Of a stretch of 64,000 nt of DNA, positions 1 to 8,929 are shown one piece after another. Origin of the DNA: Qipengyuania gaetbuli (GTDB taxonomy: Bacteria; Pseudomonadota; Alphaproteobacteria; Sphingomonadales; Sphingomonadaceae); contig NZ_JAIVLR010000001.1 in assembly GCF_020524765.1 (NCBI RefSeq), forward strand, positions 372,001-436,000. Direction: 5' to 3'. Numbering within the stretch: the stretch's first letter is position 1; every line of letters starts with the position of its first letter. The position numbers and the translations under genes are program-made. The notes beneath the pieces were generated by a model. It saw only the letters and a program-made list of their open reading frames with translations. It was not told the origin of the DNA and searched no databases.

Positions 1-1104
1 GATCTTCGCTTCGCTGGCCTGCGCGTAGAGGAAGCTGCCACCCGCACGCGCGCGCGCTTCAAGACGGCGATTGATAAGCTGGAGGGCAAGCTGCTCGCGC
101 AGGCGCCCCTCGTTGTAAACGATGGTGTCCTGCACCTGCCGCCACGGTCGGAAATAGCCGTAGGTGAAGGCACGCGGCAGGGTCGGTTCGACGATGACCG
201 CAACTTCGCCGACCGGGTTTTCTGCATCCGCGCCAGCTGGCGCGACGGGATCGCCGAAATCAGGGGCAGGTGCCGCCTTGCCGGTCGCTTTCCAGTCGCC
301 GAAATACTTCTCGATCAGCGAGGCGAACAGGACAGGGTCGAGATCGCCGACGACCGAGATCACGGTGTTTTCCGGTCGATACCAGCGGTCGTAGAACGCC
401 TTGACCGATTTGCCATTGGCAGCCTTCAGGCTTTCCTCGGTCCCGATCGTCAGGCGTTCCGCCAGGCGCTGGCCGGCGAACAACGTCTTCATCGAGGTCT
501 CGGACACACGCTCGCCCACGCCGCCGCGCTCGCGCTTCTCGGCAAGGACGATCGGCACTTCTGTACGGACATTTCCGTCTGACAGGACCGGTGCTCGCAC
601 CATGCCTGACAGCAGTTTCATGCTCTCGTCGAGCTTGGCTGGATCGATGTTCGGCAGGTCGAGCTTGTAGACCGTGTGCGTCGGGCTGGTTTCGGCATTG
701 GTGTCGCTGCCGAATGTCGCACCGAGCCGCTGCCATGTCGGGATCGCCTCGGAAATGCCGAGATACTTGCTCTCGCGAAACAGGAGGTGTTCGAGCAGGT
801 GGGCATAGCCCAGTTCGCTGTCCTCCTCGTGGAGGGAGCCCGCATCGATGCGGACACGGATGGACACCTGGCCGGGCGGCACTCCGTTCTCGCGCACGCC
901 ATACCGAAGCCCGTTATCAAGCTCGCCGAACAGCCATTCCTTGTCGCGTGGAACGTCGCTGCCTTCGTAGATCCACGGCACCTCTCCTTCGGCCTGCAGC
1001 GAGGCGGGCCTAGGCGCATCCTGCGCCACCAGCGGCTGGGCGGCGAGAAACGCGAGGGGAAGGACGAGCGCGAAACGCCCGGCGGCGCGCGGGAAATCGG
1101 TCAT
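1..1104 (-). CDS. M16 family zinc metallopeptidase, exported (N-terminal part, runs off window)
   Basis: The open frame begins at ATG 1104 (in-frame ATG at 1113 possible) and continues past base 1, so only the first ~368 codons are seen; full-length family members of this type are often 900 or more residues. Residues 1-28 form a signal peptide ending near LVAQ, which points to a periplasmic or lipid-anchored protease. The inverted zinc motif HLLEH lies at residues 102-106, and E182/E189 (VLAEKR) sit at the spacing expected for the third zinc ligand of pitrilysin/insulinase proteases, so the N-terminal catalytic domain looks active. It is transcribed divergently from nfu with a ~98-base gap. 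The substrate cannot be told. Confidence 0.85.
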   Translation of the reverse strand, partial: MTDFPRAAGRFALVLPLAFLAAQPLVAQDAPRPASLQAEGEVPWIYEGSDVPRDKEWLFGELDNGLRYGVRENGVPPGQVSIRVRIDAGSLHEEDSELGYAHLLEHLLFRESKYLGISEAIPTWQRLGATFGSDTNAETSPTHTVYKLDLPNIDPAKLDESMKLLSGMVRAPVLSDGNVRTEVPIVLAEKRERGGVGERVSETSMKTLFAGQRLAERLTIGTEESLKAANGKSVKAFYDRWYRPENTVISVVGDLDPVLFASLIEKYFGDWKATGKAAPAPDFGDPVAPAGADAENPVGEVAVIVEPTLPRAFTYGYFRPWRQVQDTIVYNEGRLREQLALQLINRRLEARARAGGSFLYAQASEAKI

Positions 1105-1202
1105 GCCGGGCATATAGGGGGCGTCGAAGTGAAGGACCAGTGAACACCGGCATTTTCGCAGCTTCGCTTGCCGTTGGCCCCTCGGCCTCCTACATCGCGG
1201 CC

Positions 1203-1784
1203 ATGTTCATAGAGACCGAAACGACTCCCAATCCGTCCAGCCTGAAGTTCCTTCCGGGCGAGGCTGTCATGGGACAAGGCACCCGCGAATTCGCCACTCC
1301 CGAAGCAGCCGAGGCGAGTCCTCTGGCCCAGGCTATCTTCGACACCGGCGAGGTCACCAACGTCTTCTTCGGAAGCGACTTCGTGACCGTGACCGCTGCT
1401 CCGGGTTCGAGCTGGACCGATCTCAAGCCGCAGGTGCTTTCCATCCTGCTCGATCATTTCGTCTCGCAGGCCCCGCTTTTCGCGCCGGGCAGCGCGGGCG
1501 GGATCAGCGTTCCTGCCGAGGACGCGGACCTTATGGTCGAGGAACGTGCCGAAGATGCAGACATCGTCGCGCAGATCAACGAACTGCTCGAAACCCGCGT
1601 GCGTCCGGCGGTTGCCGGTGACGGCGGGGACATCCAGTATCGCGGCTATCGAGACGGCGTGGTCTATCTCCAGATGCAGGGAGCCTGTTCGGGATGCCCG
1701 TCGTCTTCGGCGACGCTCAAGCACGGTATCGAAGGCCTGCTGAAACATTACGTGCCCGAAGTGGTTGAAGTCCGCGCCGCCTGA
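1203..1784 (+). CDS. nfu: NifU family Fe-S scaffold/carrier protein (Nfu)
   Basis: 193 residues. The N-terminal ~88 residues match the Nfu_N domain (opening [18 protein letters not shown]), and the C-terminal ~80 residues are the NifU-like domain with the cluster-binding pair C162-x2-C165 (GACSGCPSS). Proteins of this two-domain layout (human NFU1, bacterial Nfu) hold and hand on [4Fe-4S] clusters to target enzymes in the cytoplasm. A longer reading from 1140 exists, but the homologous region starts at ATG 1203, so that start was chosen. The next gene, a nitroreductase, follows after 32 bases on the same strand and may be co-transcribed. Confidence 0.93.
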   Translation: MFIETETTPNPSSLKFLPGEAVMGQGTREFATPEAAEASPLAQAIFDTGEVTNVFFGSDFVTVTAAPGSSWTDLKPQVLSILLDHFVSQAPLFAPGSAGGISVPAEDADLMVEERAEDADIVAQINELLETRVRPAVAGDGGDIQYRGYRDGVVYLQMQGACSGCPSSSATLKHGIEGLLKHYVPEVVEVRAA

Positions 1785-1816
1785 CCTGTTCCCGTTTCCT
1801 GACGCGAGTTCCCTTC

Positions 1817-2425
1817 ATGACCACACAGTTCCATGACACCGTCCTCGGCGCCGACGCGCTCGACCAGCTTTTCCGCGAAGCCCGCAGCTACAATGGCTGG
1901 CTGCCCAAGGATGTTTCGGACGACCAGATCCGCTCGATCTACGAACTGCTGAAGATGGCGCCGACGTCTGCGAACATGCAGCCGGGCCGCTTCGTCTGGG
2001 TGAAGTCGGACGAGGCCAAGCAGAAGCTCGCGGCCTGCGTCTCGGAAGGCAATGAAGCCAAGGTGCTGGCCGCCCCCGTCACGGTGATCATCGGCTACGA
2101 CATCGACTTCCACGAAGAATTGCCTTGGCTATTCCCGCACACCGACGCGAAAAGCTGGTTCGAAGGTGACGAAAAGGGCCGCGAACAGGGTGCATTCCGC
2201 AATTCCTCGCTGCAGGGCGCTTACCTCATGCTGGCCGCACGGGCCGTCGGGCTCGACTGCGGTCCCATGTCGGGTTTCGACAATGCGGCGGTGGACAAGG
2301 CGTTCTTCAGCGACAACCCGCGCCACAAGAGCAATTTCATCTGCAGCATCGGCTATGGCGACCGCACGACGATCTTCGATCGCAGCCCGCGCCCCGATTT
2401 CGGCAAGTTCAATACCATCGCCTGA
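1817..2425 (+). CDS. nitroreductase family protein, RutE-like (malonic semialdehyde reductase)
   Basis: 202 residues, the usual length of RutE/HadB-type flavoproteins. The FMN-binding start of the fold ([14 protein letters not shown], then [17 protein letters not shown]) and the [16 protein letters not shown] segment are characteristic of this subfamily, which uses NAD(P)H and FMN; the family includes the malonic semialdehyde reductase of the Rut pyrimidine pathway. No other rut genes lie in the window, so the physiological substrate is open and a general aldehyde or quinone reductase is an alternative. It sits between nfu and tsaB, co-directional with both. Confidence 0.85.
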   Translation: MTTQFHDTVLGADALDQLFREARSYNGWLPKDVSDDQIRSIYELLKMAPTSANMQPGRFVWVKSDEAKQKLAACVSEGNEAKVLAAPVTVIIGYDIDFHEELPWLFPHTDAKSWFEGDEKGREQGAFRNSSLQGAYLMLAARAVGLDCGPMSGFDNAAVDKAFFSDNPRHKSNFICSIGYGDRTTIFDRSPRPDFGKFNTIA

Positions 2426-2462
2426 CTTGAAGCGAACCGCAGGCTGAGGCAGGGCGCACGGC

Positions 2463-3077
2463 ATGCGGATGCTGGCAATCGAAACTGCGACCGAAGCCTG
2501 TTCGGTAGCCCTGTTCGAGGACGGGGACGTCATCGGCTCGTTCCACGAGACGATCGGGCGCGGCCATGCCGAACGGCTGGTGCCGATGATTGCAGACTTG
2601 CCCGGCAAGGGCCGCGCGGACGAAATCCGCGTCTCGCTGGGTCCCGGGAGCTTCACGGGCGTCCGCATCGGGCTTGCCACTGCGCGCGCACTTGGCGTTG
2701 CATGGGGGGTGCCCGTTCGCGGGTATCCGACGCTGGCGCTGGTCGCCGCGATCGCCCAGGCCGAAAATGCCGGGCCCGTGACGGTCTGCATGAACGGCGG
2801 GCATGGCGAGTGGTTCTTGCAGGAATTCGCAGCTGATGGCCTGCCGGAAACGAAAGTCCGCTCGCTCGTCCCGGAGGAGGCAAGGCTGGCGGCCCGCCAT
2901 CCGGTTGTTGCAGGCAATCGCGCGGCGCAGCTGTCCGAAGGACTGGATAGCCCCCGTCGCGCTCTCGATATCCTGCCCGATGCAAGCGGGGTCGCCTCGC
3001 TGGGCGAACGCCTGCTGACGGACCAGCTTTCCCCGATCTACGGCCGGCCGCCGGACGCGAAGCTTCCCGGCGCATGA
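2463..3077 (+). CDS. tsaB: tRNA threonylcarbamoyladenosine biosynthesis protein TsaB
   Basis: 204 residues of the ASKHA (actin/HSP70-like) fold. The start MLAIETATEACSVAL and the motif SLGPGSFTGVRIGLATA are diagnostic of TsaB. TsaB pairs with TsaD (and TsaE) to place threonylcarbamoyl on A37 of ANN-decoding tRNAs; it is a non-catalytic dimer partner that scaffolds TsaD. The stop codon overlaps the rimI start (ATGA at 3074-3077), so the two are translationally coupled, an arrangement common in alphaproteobacteria. Slightly shorter than the E. coli protein (231 residues), as is usual in this group. Confidence 0.95.
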   Translation: MRMLAIETATEACSVALFEDGDVIGSFHETIGRGHAERLVPMIADLPGKGRADEIRVSLGPGSFTGVRIGLATARALGVAWGVPVRGYPTLALVAAIAQAENAGPVTVCMNGGHGEWFLQEFAADGLPETKVRSLVPEEARLAARHPVVAGNRAAQLSEGLDSPRRALDILPDASGVASLGERLLTDQLSPIYGRPPDAKLPGA

Positions 3078-3526
3078 ACGACATCGACAAGCTGATGGCC
3101 GTGATGGAGAGCGCCTTCGATCCCTATTGGCGCGAGGCGTGGACGCGCCGGCAAGTAGAGGATTCGCTTTCCCTTTCTTCGGGCTTCATGTTGCTGGCCG
3201 ATCAAAACGGCGAGGCACCAAGTGAAGCGGCAGATGCAGCCGGATTTGTTCTTGCCCGCAAGGTATTGGACGAAGTCGAACTTCTGTTGATCGGAGTATC
3301 ACCTGACATGCGCAGTCGGGGTATCGGCCGCCTGTTGCTCGACCGGTTCTTCGAAGCATCCCGAAAGGCCGGAGCCGCCCGGGTTTTCCTAGAAATGCGC
3401 GCGAACAATGAGGCCGAAAGGGTCTACCTGGCCGCCGGATTCGAACCGATCGGTCGGCGCAGGGACTATTACCGCACGCTTGATGGCACCCCCATCGACG
3501 CAGTCACATTCGCCAAGTCATTGTAA
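3074..3526 (+). CDS. rimI: ribosomal protein alanine N-acetyltransferase RimI (GNAT)
   Basis: 150 residues, a single GNAT domain. The acetyl-CoA loop is seen as RSRGIGRLLLDRF (around residues 77-89) followed by the strand-helix ARVFLEMRANNEAERVYLAAGFEPIGRRRDYY, which is the RimI signature (NxxAxxxYxxxGF). Known role: N-alpha acetylation of ribosomal protein S18 and sometimes other proteins. It overlaps tsaB by four bases, which supports the RimI call over an unrelated GNAT. A hairpin pair with a short T-run follows at 3544-3580. Confidence 0.9.
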   Translation: MNDIDKLMAVMESAFDPYWREAWTRRQVEDSLSLSSGFMLLADQNGEAPSEAADAAGFVLARKVLDEVELLLIGVSPDMRSRGIGRLLLDRFFEASRKAGAARVFLEMRANNEAERVYLAAGFEPIGRRRDYYRTLDGTPIDAVTFAKSL

Positions 3527-3543
3527 TTTCATAGCCCAAGTAA

Positions 3544-3580
3544 CGTCCAGTTGTATGGACGCGACAAAATTGTCGGTTTT
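3544..3580 (+). terminator. tandem hairpins and T-run after rimI
   Basis: CGTCCA (3544-3549) pairs with TGGACG (3556-3561), and directly after it CGACAAAATTGTCG (3562-3575) forms a second short hairpin followed by GTTTT. This would end the tsaB-rimI transcript. The stretch is clearly richer in A and T than its surroundings and lies in the mucR promoter region; MucR proteins bind such AT-rich DNA and repress themselves, so the repeats might instead be operator DNA. Both readings are inference. Confidence 0.5.
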
Positions 3581-3639
3581 ATACAATCTCATGTAGACAG
3601 TCCGTAATGGTCGGCGTATCCCATAGAAAAGGGAGAAAG

Positions 3640-4083
3640 ATGACTATGGACCACTTCGAAACCGATATGGCCGAAACGTTGATTACGCTTACCTCGGATA
3701 TCGTTGCCGCGCATGTGAGTAATAACAGCGTAGCCGTCGACGATGTCCCGGCCCTGATTTCGAATGTCTATGCAGCGCTCGCCGGCCTCGATGGCACTTC
3801 GATCACCGAAGAAGCGCGTCCCGATCCTGCCGTTTCTGTCCGCGCGTCGGTCAAGAAAGACCACGTTGTCTGCCTCGACTGCGGCAAGAAGATGAAAATG
3901 CTCAAACGGCACCTTTCCACCGAACACGGCATGACCCCTGACGAATATCGTCAGCGCTGGGACTTGCCCGGTGACTATCCGATGGTCGCCCCCGACTATG
4001 CGGATACGCGCCGTGACTTGGCGAAGAAGATCGGCCTCGGTCGCAAGCCCGGCCAGAAGCGCGGACGCAAGAAAGCGGCGTAA
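3640..4083 (+). CDS. MucR/Ros family zinc-finger transcriptional regulator
   Basis: 147 residues from ATG 3640, which has GGGAGA at 3631-3636; an upstream in-frame ATG at 3607 has no such site. The zinc finger is C78-x2-C81-x9-H91-x4-H96, the exact spacing of Ros/MucR. The tail KKIGLGRKPGQKRGRKKAA is basic, as in H-NS-like MucR proteins that bind AT-rich DNA and silence many promoters (surface polysaccharide, motility and cell-cycle genes in alphaproteobacteria). The N-terminal ~50 residues would be the oligomerisation part. A strong terminator follows at 4108-4140. Confidence 0.92.
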   Translation: MTMDHFETDMAETLITLTSDIVAAHVSNNSVAVDDVPALISNVYAALAGLDGTSITEEARPDPAVSVRASVKKDHVVCLDCGKKMKMLKRHLSTEHGMTPDEYRQRWDLPGDYPMVAPDYADTRRDLAKKIGLGRKPGQKRGRKKAA

Positions 4084-4107
4084 TCCGCATCCCTCGCTTG
4101 AGAACAG

Positions 4108-4140
4108 CGCCCCGGCCCGATAAGGGTGCGGGGCGTTTTT
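4108..4140 (+). terminator. intrinsic terminator of mucR, just upstream of fur
   Basis: CGCCCC (4108-4113) pairs perfectly with GGGGCG (4130-4135); CCC (4116-4118) and GGG (4124-4126) can extend the stem inward, and TTTTT follows at 4136-4140. The only gene with a start further upstream for fur, GTG 4126, would lie inside this stem, so the terminator also helps place the fur start at TTG 4156. Confidence 0.85.
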
Positions 4141-4155
4141 CATTGGGGAGCCCCT

Positions 4156-4578
4156 TTGCACCAGAAGATCGATCTCGAACAGCTTTGCGCTGACAAGGGC
4201 CTGCGCATCACCGAACAACGGCGCGTCATCGCCAAGGTGCTGTCGGAAAGCGACGACCATCCCGATGTGGAAATGCTCCACGAACGGGCGAACAAGATCG
4301 ATCCCGGCATCTCGATCGCGACCGTTTACCGCACGGTCCGGCTATTCGAGGAAGCGGGCATCCTGGACCGCCACGATTTCGGCGATGGCCGCGCCCGCTA
4401 CGAGGCCGCACCCGAAGCGCATCACGATCACCTGATCGATGTCGAAAGCGGCAAGGTCGTGGAATTCGTCGACCCGGAACTCGAAGCCCTGCAGAAGCAG
4501 ATCGCCGAAAAGCTGGGCTACCGCCTCGTCGACCATCGCATGGAACTCTATGGCGTCCGCCTCGACCGCGAAAGCTGA
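4156..4578 (+). CDS. fur: Fur family metalloregulator (Fur/Mur type)
   Basis: 140 residues from TTG 4156, preceded by GGGGAG at 4145-4150. The winged-helix region (LRITEQRRVIAKVL ... SIATVYRTVRLFEEAGIL) and the metal-site stretch APEAHHDHLID are typical of Fur. The CxxC pair that normally follows (LxCxxCGKxxEF in E. coli Fur) is replaced by DVESGKVVEF, so the cysteine structural zinc site is absent. That is common among alphaproteobacterial members, some of which act as manganese regulators (Mur), so Fur versus Mur cannot be settled from sequence. The gene overlaps the plsC start by 29 bases. Confidence 0.9.
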   Translation: MHQKIDLEQLCADKGLRITEQRRVIAKVLSESDDHPDVEMLHERANKIDPGISIATVYRTVRLFEEAGILDRHDFGDGRARYEAAPEAHHDHLIDVESGKVVEFVDPELEALQKQIAEKLGYRLVDHRMELYGVRLDRES

Positions 4579-5452
4579 GCGTCGCCTCGCGCGCTACACG
4601 GAGAAAAGGCTGGCCGCAGCGCGGGGCGAGAAAGTCCCGCTGACGATTGCCGGTTGGGTGCGCTTCATTGCACGCACCATCGCCATTGTCCTGCTGCTGT
4701 TGCTGTTCGTGCCGCTGCACTATGCCTTCCGCATCCTGGCATACGGCTCGCCCTTCCCCATGCTGTTTCTGCGCTACACTGCCAGGGTCGTTGGCGCGCG
4801 GGTCGAAATCGTAGGCACTCCGCTGCGGCGGGACGTCTTCTTCATCGCCAACCACGTATCGTGGATCGACATCCTCGCCATGGCGGGCGCGAGCGGGACG
4901 GCCTTCGTGGCCAAGTGGGAACTGAGCCAGGTCCCGGTCATCGGATGGCTGTGCAGCCTCAACCGGACCGTTTTCGTCAAGCGCGAGAACCGGATGGGCG
5001 TGGCCGAACAGATCAATGCCCTCAAGGAAGCGCTGGCCGACAACTGGTCGGTCACGGTCTTTCCTGAAGGCACGGTAACCGACGGACACTCCCTCCTTCC
5101 GTTCAAGTCCAGCATGATTTCTGTGCTGGAGCCGCCGCCGCCCGGCGTCCTCGTGCAACCTGCAGTGGTCGATTATGGCGAGAATTCGGAGGAGATTGCC
5201 TGGATCGGTGACGAGACGGGCCTCCACAACGCCATGCGCATCATGGCGCGTCGCGGAACCTTCAAGCTGCGCATCCACTATCTCGAGCCGTTCAGCCCCG
5301 AGGAATTCCACGGGCGCAAGGCGATTGCCGCCAAGTCGAGAGCCGAGATTGTCGAGCGGTTGGAGGCGAACCTCGGGAAGCCTCTGCGAGACTACCAGCA
5401 CGTGGTCGACGCCGTGCGCTACAAGCCGCCGGCGAGCGAAACCGAGAGCTAG
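4550..5452 (+). CDS. plsC: 1-acyl-sn-glycerol-3-phosphate acyltransferase
   Basis: 300 residues from ATG 4550, which lies inside the end of fur in another frame, so the two are coupled. A membrane segment near residues 32-50 (IAIVLLLLLFVPLHYAF) is followed by the catalytic H102-x4-D107 (NHVSWID) and the phosphate-binding motif FPEGT (171-175), which define the PlsC/LPLAT family. It acylates lysophosphatidate to phosphatidate at the inner membrane. fur-plsC adjacency is normal in this group. It converges with the LysR gene, overlapping it by four bases. Confidence 0.92.
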   Translation: MASASTAKAERRLARYTEKRLAAARGEKVPLTIAGWVRFIARTIAIVLLLLLFVPLHYAFRILAYGSPFPMLFLRYTARVVGARVEIVGTPLRRDVFFIANHVSWIDILAMAGASGTAFVAKWELSQVPVIGWLCSLNRTVFVKRENRMGVAEQINALKEALADNWSVTVFPEGTVTDGHSLLPFKSSMISVLEPPPPGVLVQPAVVDYGENSEEIAWIGDETGLHNAMRIMARRGTFKLRIHYLEPFSPEEFHGRKAIAAKSRAEIVERLEANLGKPLRDYQHVVDAVRYKPPASETES

Positions 5453-6333
5453 AGAGCGGCGTTCACCAGCCAGTCGTGGAACAATCGCACTGGCCGTTCC
5501 TCGAGCGCGGTCGGCTTGCACACGAACCAGTAGCTGTAGGGGCTTTCGACCTCGACCCCGTACAGGTCGGTCAGCCTTGTGTCGGCAGCACGGCGCAGGT
5601 GGTCGTCATGCATGATGGCGATACCGAGGCCCTGTGCGGCGGCTTCCAGCATCAGCTGACCGGAATCGAAGTGGTCGATTGCTGCAGGTTCAAGCTCGCG
5701 CAGGCCCAGCTCGTCCTTCCAGGCGACGAAGCTTTCGGGAAGGCCGTTGTGGATGAGAAATGTCTGGCGCGAGAGCGCCTCGATATCCGGTTTGTCGCCC
5801 AGCTTCTCAGCCAGTTCCTTGCTCGCGATGGCGTGGACCATGTTGTAGTCCAGCCGCACCGCGTGCAGGCCGCTTGCGGGCCCTCGCGACAGGATGATGG
5901 CTGCATCCAGCGTATCGCCTACCCTGTCTTCGAGATGCGGGCCGGTATCGATATCGATGTGCAACAAGGGATGTCGCGCCCGCAGTTCCGCCAAACGCGG
6001 GAACAGGCGCTGAGAGCCGAACAGCGGCAACACACCAAGGTGAAGCCGCAGCACCGACAAGTTCTCCGACTGGCTTTCGACCGCACGGGCCAGAGCTTCG
6101 AGCTGGGGATGCACCGCTTCGTAGAAGGCGTGGCCGTCATCGGTCAGCTGCATCGACTGCCGCGCACGGGTGAACAGCTTCTTCCCTACGAAGTCTTCCA
6201 GATTGCCGATGCGCCGCGAAAGCGCGGACGGGCTCAGACCGAGTTCGTCCGCTGCCGCACGCGCAGAGCCCAGTCGGACGGTGCGGACGAAGGCCTCGAG
6301 GGCGCGCAGCGGGGGAAGTCGGCGGACAGCCAT
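5449..6333 (-). CDS. LysR family transcriptional regulator
   Basis: 294 residues, standard LysR length. The N-terminal winged helix-turn-helix (PPLRALEAFVRTVRLGSARAAADELGLSPSALSRRI) covers residues ~7-65, and the rest is the two-lobed effector-binding domain. The HTH resembles GcvA-like members. It follows corC on the same strand after 70 bases and has no divergent partner, so the usual clue to the LysR target is missing. Effector and targets unknown. Confidence 0.9.
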   Translation of the reverse strand: MAVRRLPPLRALEAFVRTVRLGSARAAADELGLSPSALSRRIGNLEDFVGKKLFTRARQSMQLTDDGHAFYEAVHPQLEALARAVESQSENLSVLRLHLGVLPLFGSQRLFPRLAELRARHPLLHIDIDTGPHLEDRVGDTLDAAIILSRGPASGLHAVRLDYNMVHAIASKELAEKLGDKPDIEALSRQTFLIHNGLPESFVAWKDELGLRELEPAAIDHFDSGQLMLEAAAQGLGIAIMHDDHLRRAADTRLTDLYGVEVESPYSYWFVCKPTALEERPVRLFHDWLVNAAL

Positions 6334-6403
6334 GATGCAACGGACCTATTGCGCACGCGCACCCGTGTCGAGCGCGAATGTGCGATTCCACGCAACAGTC
6401 GTA

Positions 6404-7324
6404 TCAGTCGGACGCTTTTTCCTCGCTGGCCGGTTCGTGCAGGCGCATGCGGGTCACATGGGTTTCGTCGCCATCGAGGATTTCGATCCGCCAGCCGCTG
6501 GGATGCTCGAGAACCTTGCCGACCGGCGGCACCTGTTCCGCCAGGACGAAAGCCAGCCCGCCCAGCGTATCGACCGCTTCCTCGACCTCGGCAAGACGCG
6601 GATCGACCTTCTCGGCAACATCGTCGAGTTCCGCACGCGCGTCGCAGTCCCACATGCCTTCGCCGATCGACACGATCCATTCCTCGGGCGCATCGTCGTG
6701 CTCGTCTTCGATATCGCCGACGATTTCCTCGACCAGATCCTCGATGGTGATGAGACCGTCCGTGCCGGAAAACTCGTCGATGACCACCGCCAGATGCATT
6801 CGCTGCGAGCGCATGTCGGCAAGGACGTCCAACGCGTTACGCGTCTGCGGCACATAGAGCGGCTGGCGCATCAGCACCGTCCAGTCGGCCGGCGGCGCCT
6901 TCTTTTCCGCGAGGAAAGGAAAGACATCCTTGATGTGAATCATGCCGATCACATCGTCGAGCTGGCCGCGGTAGACCGGCATGCGCGAATGGCCGTGTTC
7001 GGAAAATTGTGAGACCAGTTCGTCCCAGCTGGCATCGGCCGACACGGCGATAATCTCACCGCGCGGGATTGCCACGTCGTCGGCATCGTGTTCGGAGAAA
7101 TGCAGCAGGTTGCGCAGCATCTGGCGTTCGACCGGCGAAAGATCGCCCTTGGCCGGTTCGCCTTCGGCCCCGTCCCCGTTTTCGCCCTCGTGTTCGTCGA
7201 TAGCCTCTTCGAGCTGCGCGCGGAGGGACCGCTCGCCGCTTTCGGGGTCGAACAATTTGCGAATTGCGGGCCACAGCCCGCTGCTACTCTCCGCGTCTCC
7301 GGCGGGGGTGGAAGAATTGGCCAT
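6404..7324 (-). CDS. corC: CBS-domain hemolysin-like protein (CorC/TlyC family)
   Basis: 306 residues, close to E. coli CorC (292). A paired CBS region (about residues 80-200, with PRGEIIAVSADASWDELV and the HSRMPVYRG / FSGTDGLITIEDLVEEIVGDIEDEHD blocks) precedes the CorC_HlyC transporter-associated domain (~215-295). No membrane segment is visible, so this is the soluble type. CorC-like proteins are linked to Mg/Co efflux and to envelope function. It ends the phoH-ybeY-corC run; the apolipoprotein acyltransferase gene (lnt) that often comes next is absent here. Confidence 0.92.
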   Translation of the reverse strand: MANSSTPAGDAESSSGLWPAIRKLFDPESGERSLRAQLEEAIDEHEGENGDGAEGEPAKGDLSPVERQMLRNLLHFSEHDADDVAIPRGEIIAVSADASWDELVSQFSEHGHSRMPVYRGQLDDVIGMIHIKDVFPFLAEKKAPPADWTVLMRQPLYVPQTRNALDVLADMRSQRMHLAVVIDEFSGTDGLITIEDLVEEIVGDIEDEHDDAPEEWIVSIGEGMWDCDARAELDDVAEKVDPRLAEVEEAVDTLGGLAFVLAEQVPPVGKVLEHPSGWRIEILDGDETHVTRMRLHEPASEEKASD

Positions 7325-7341
7325 GGGCCGGGTGCGTGCTC

Positions 7342-7863
7342 CTATTTGTCGCGGTCCCCATATGGGTCCGCAATACCCAGTTTTGCAAGCGCTTCGATCT
7401 CGAGTTTTTCCATTGCCTCGGCCTGCTCGTCGGAATCGACGTGATCATGACCGGCAAGGTGCAGCAAGCCGTGCACGATAAGATGGGCCGCGTGGTCGGC
7501 CAGAGCGATGCCCTTTTCCGCCGCTTCCCGCTCGCAGGTACCGTAAGCGAGTGCCAGGTCGCCGAGCATTTCAGGGGGACCGTCGTGCGCAAGTGCCAGC
7601 AGATCCTCGCGCTCCAGCATGGGGAAGGAGAGCACGTTGGTCGGCTTGTCCTTGCCGCGCCATTCGCGATTGAGTTCGTGAACCTCTTCATCGCTGGTGA
7701 ACAGCAGCGAGGCGGTCAGGCGCGGATTTGCGAGGCCCGGCTCAACATGCGCGGCGACTTCCAGCACCCTGCCGGCAAGCGCTTCCCAATCGCCTTCGGG
7801 CCAACCGTCGATGTCGATGTCCAGATTCACCCAATTCAATCCCTGCCCGAAACGCGGGTCCAC
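7342..7863 (-). CDS. ybeY: endoribonuclease YbeY, rRNA maturation factor
   Basis: 173 residues counted from GTG 7863. The zinc motif H131-x3-H135-x5-H141 (HGLLHLAGHDH) identifies the single-strand-specific metallo-RNase YbeY, needed for 16S rRNA 3' maturation and late 70S quality control. The start is uncertain: the only good Shine-Dalgarno (CAGGGA) lies 16 bases before the GTG, but only ~4 bases before an in-frame ATT codon five codons upstream. It lies 34 bases after phoH and 17 before corC, the usual operon order. Confidence 0.93.
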   Translation of the reverse strand: MDPRFGQGLNWVNLDIDIDGWPEGDWEALAGRVLEVAAHVEPGLANPRLTASLLFTSDEEVHELNREWRGKDKPTNVLSFPMLEREDLLALAHDGPPEMLGDLALAYGTCEREAAEKGIALADHAAHLIVHGLLHLAGHDHVDSDEQAEAMEKLEIEALAKLGIADPYGDRDK

Positions 7864-7897
7864 GTAAGCAGCAATAGGTCCCTGCGATTTGCGTTGG

Positions 7898-8929
7898 CTA
7901 GGCTGTTGGCCCCTCGTAAGCCTCCACGATCCGCCCCACGATCGGGTGGCGAACTACGTCGGCCGCGGTAAAGCGGATCGTGCCGAAGCCTTCCACGCCT
8001 TCCAGCTTCTCGACCGCATCGGCAAGGCCGCTCATGCGGTCGCCGCCGGGGATGTCGACCTGGCGCGGGTCACCGCAGACCACCATTCGGCTGTTCTGGC
8101 CGAAGCGGGTGAGGAACATCTTCATCTGCTCGCGCGTGGTGTTCTGCGCCTCGTCGAGGATAACGAAGGCATCGGCCAGCGTGCGTCCGCGCATGAAGGC
8201 GATGGGCGCAATCTCGATCTCGCCACTGGCGAGGCGCCGTTCGACCTGTTCGGGCGGCATGCAGTCGTACAGCGCGTCGTAGAGCGGACGCAGGTAGGGA
8301 TCGACCTTGTCCTTCATGTCGCCGGGAAGGAAGCCGAGTTTCTCGCCCGCTTCCACCGCGGGACGGCTGAGGATCAGGCGCTGGACGCTGCCGGTAATCA
8401 GCTGCGCCACCGCCTGCGCCACGGCGAGATAGGTCTTGCCGGTCCCCGCCGGACCCAGCGCGAAGATGATGTCGTCGCGCACAAGGCTGCGCATGTAGGT
8501 CGCCTGCATGGCGCTGCGCGGCACGATGGTCTTGCGCCGCGTGCGGATCATGATCGGCGGACCTTCCGGCTTGCCGTCCATGATGCCGTCGAGCGTGGGT
8601 TCGTTCGACATGGCGATCAGCGATTCGATCGCGCCCTGGTCGAGATCCTGGCCCATGGCGAGCCGGTCGTACATTTCATTGAGGACATCGCGGGCCCGGG
8701 CCACGCTGTCTTCCGGCCCTTCGATATGGAGGGCATTGCCCCTCGCCGCGATAAATACGCCGAGCCGGTTTTCGACCTGGACGATGTTCGCATCGAACTG
8801 TCCGAACAGCGCACCCAGCAGGCTCTGGTTGTCGAAGGTCAGGTCGAGCTGGGCGCGGCGTATTTCACGCTGCGGACTGGGCGGCGGAGTGAAAGCCTGA
8901 GGGGCCTTCGATGCGGGTTTGCGAGCCAT
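7898..8929 (-). CDS. phoH: PhoH-like ATPase
   Basis: 343 residues. The Walker A loop GPAGTGKT is at residues 159-166 and the Walker B region is [10 protein letters not shown]; the N-terminal ~100 residues hold the KH-like part seen in PhoH-like/YbeZ proteins. YbeZ-type PhoH works with YbeY in RNA metabolism, which the neighbouring ybeY supports. The gene is divergent from a small lipoprotein gene at 9075, with 145 bases between the starts. Confidence 0.93.
   Translation of the reverse strand: MARKPASKAPQAFTPPPSPQREIRRAQLDLTFDNQSLLGALFGQFDANIVQVENRLGVFIAARGNALHIEGPEDSVARARDVLNEMYDRLAMGQDLDQGAIESLIAMSNEPTLDGIMDGKPEGPPIMIRTRRKTIVPRSAMQATYMRSLVRDDIIFALGPAGTGKTYLAVAQAVAQLITGSVQRLILSRPAVEAGEKLGFLPGDMKDKVDPYLRPLYDALYDCMPPEQVERRLASGEIEIAPIAFMRGRTLADAFVILDEAQNTTREQMKMFLTRFGQNSRMVVCGDPRQVDIPGGDRMSGLADAVEKLEGVEGFGTIRFTAADVVRHPIVGRIVEAYEGPTA

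Noticed and set aside
4126-4155. GTG 4126 as fur start
   Set aside because: It lies within the terminator stem of mucR; TTG 4156 has a proper ribosome site.
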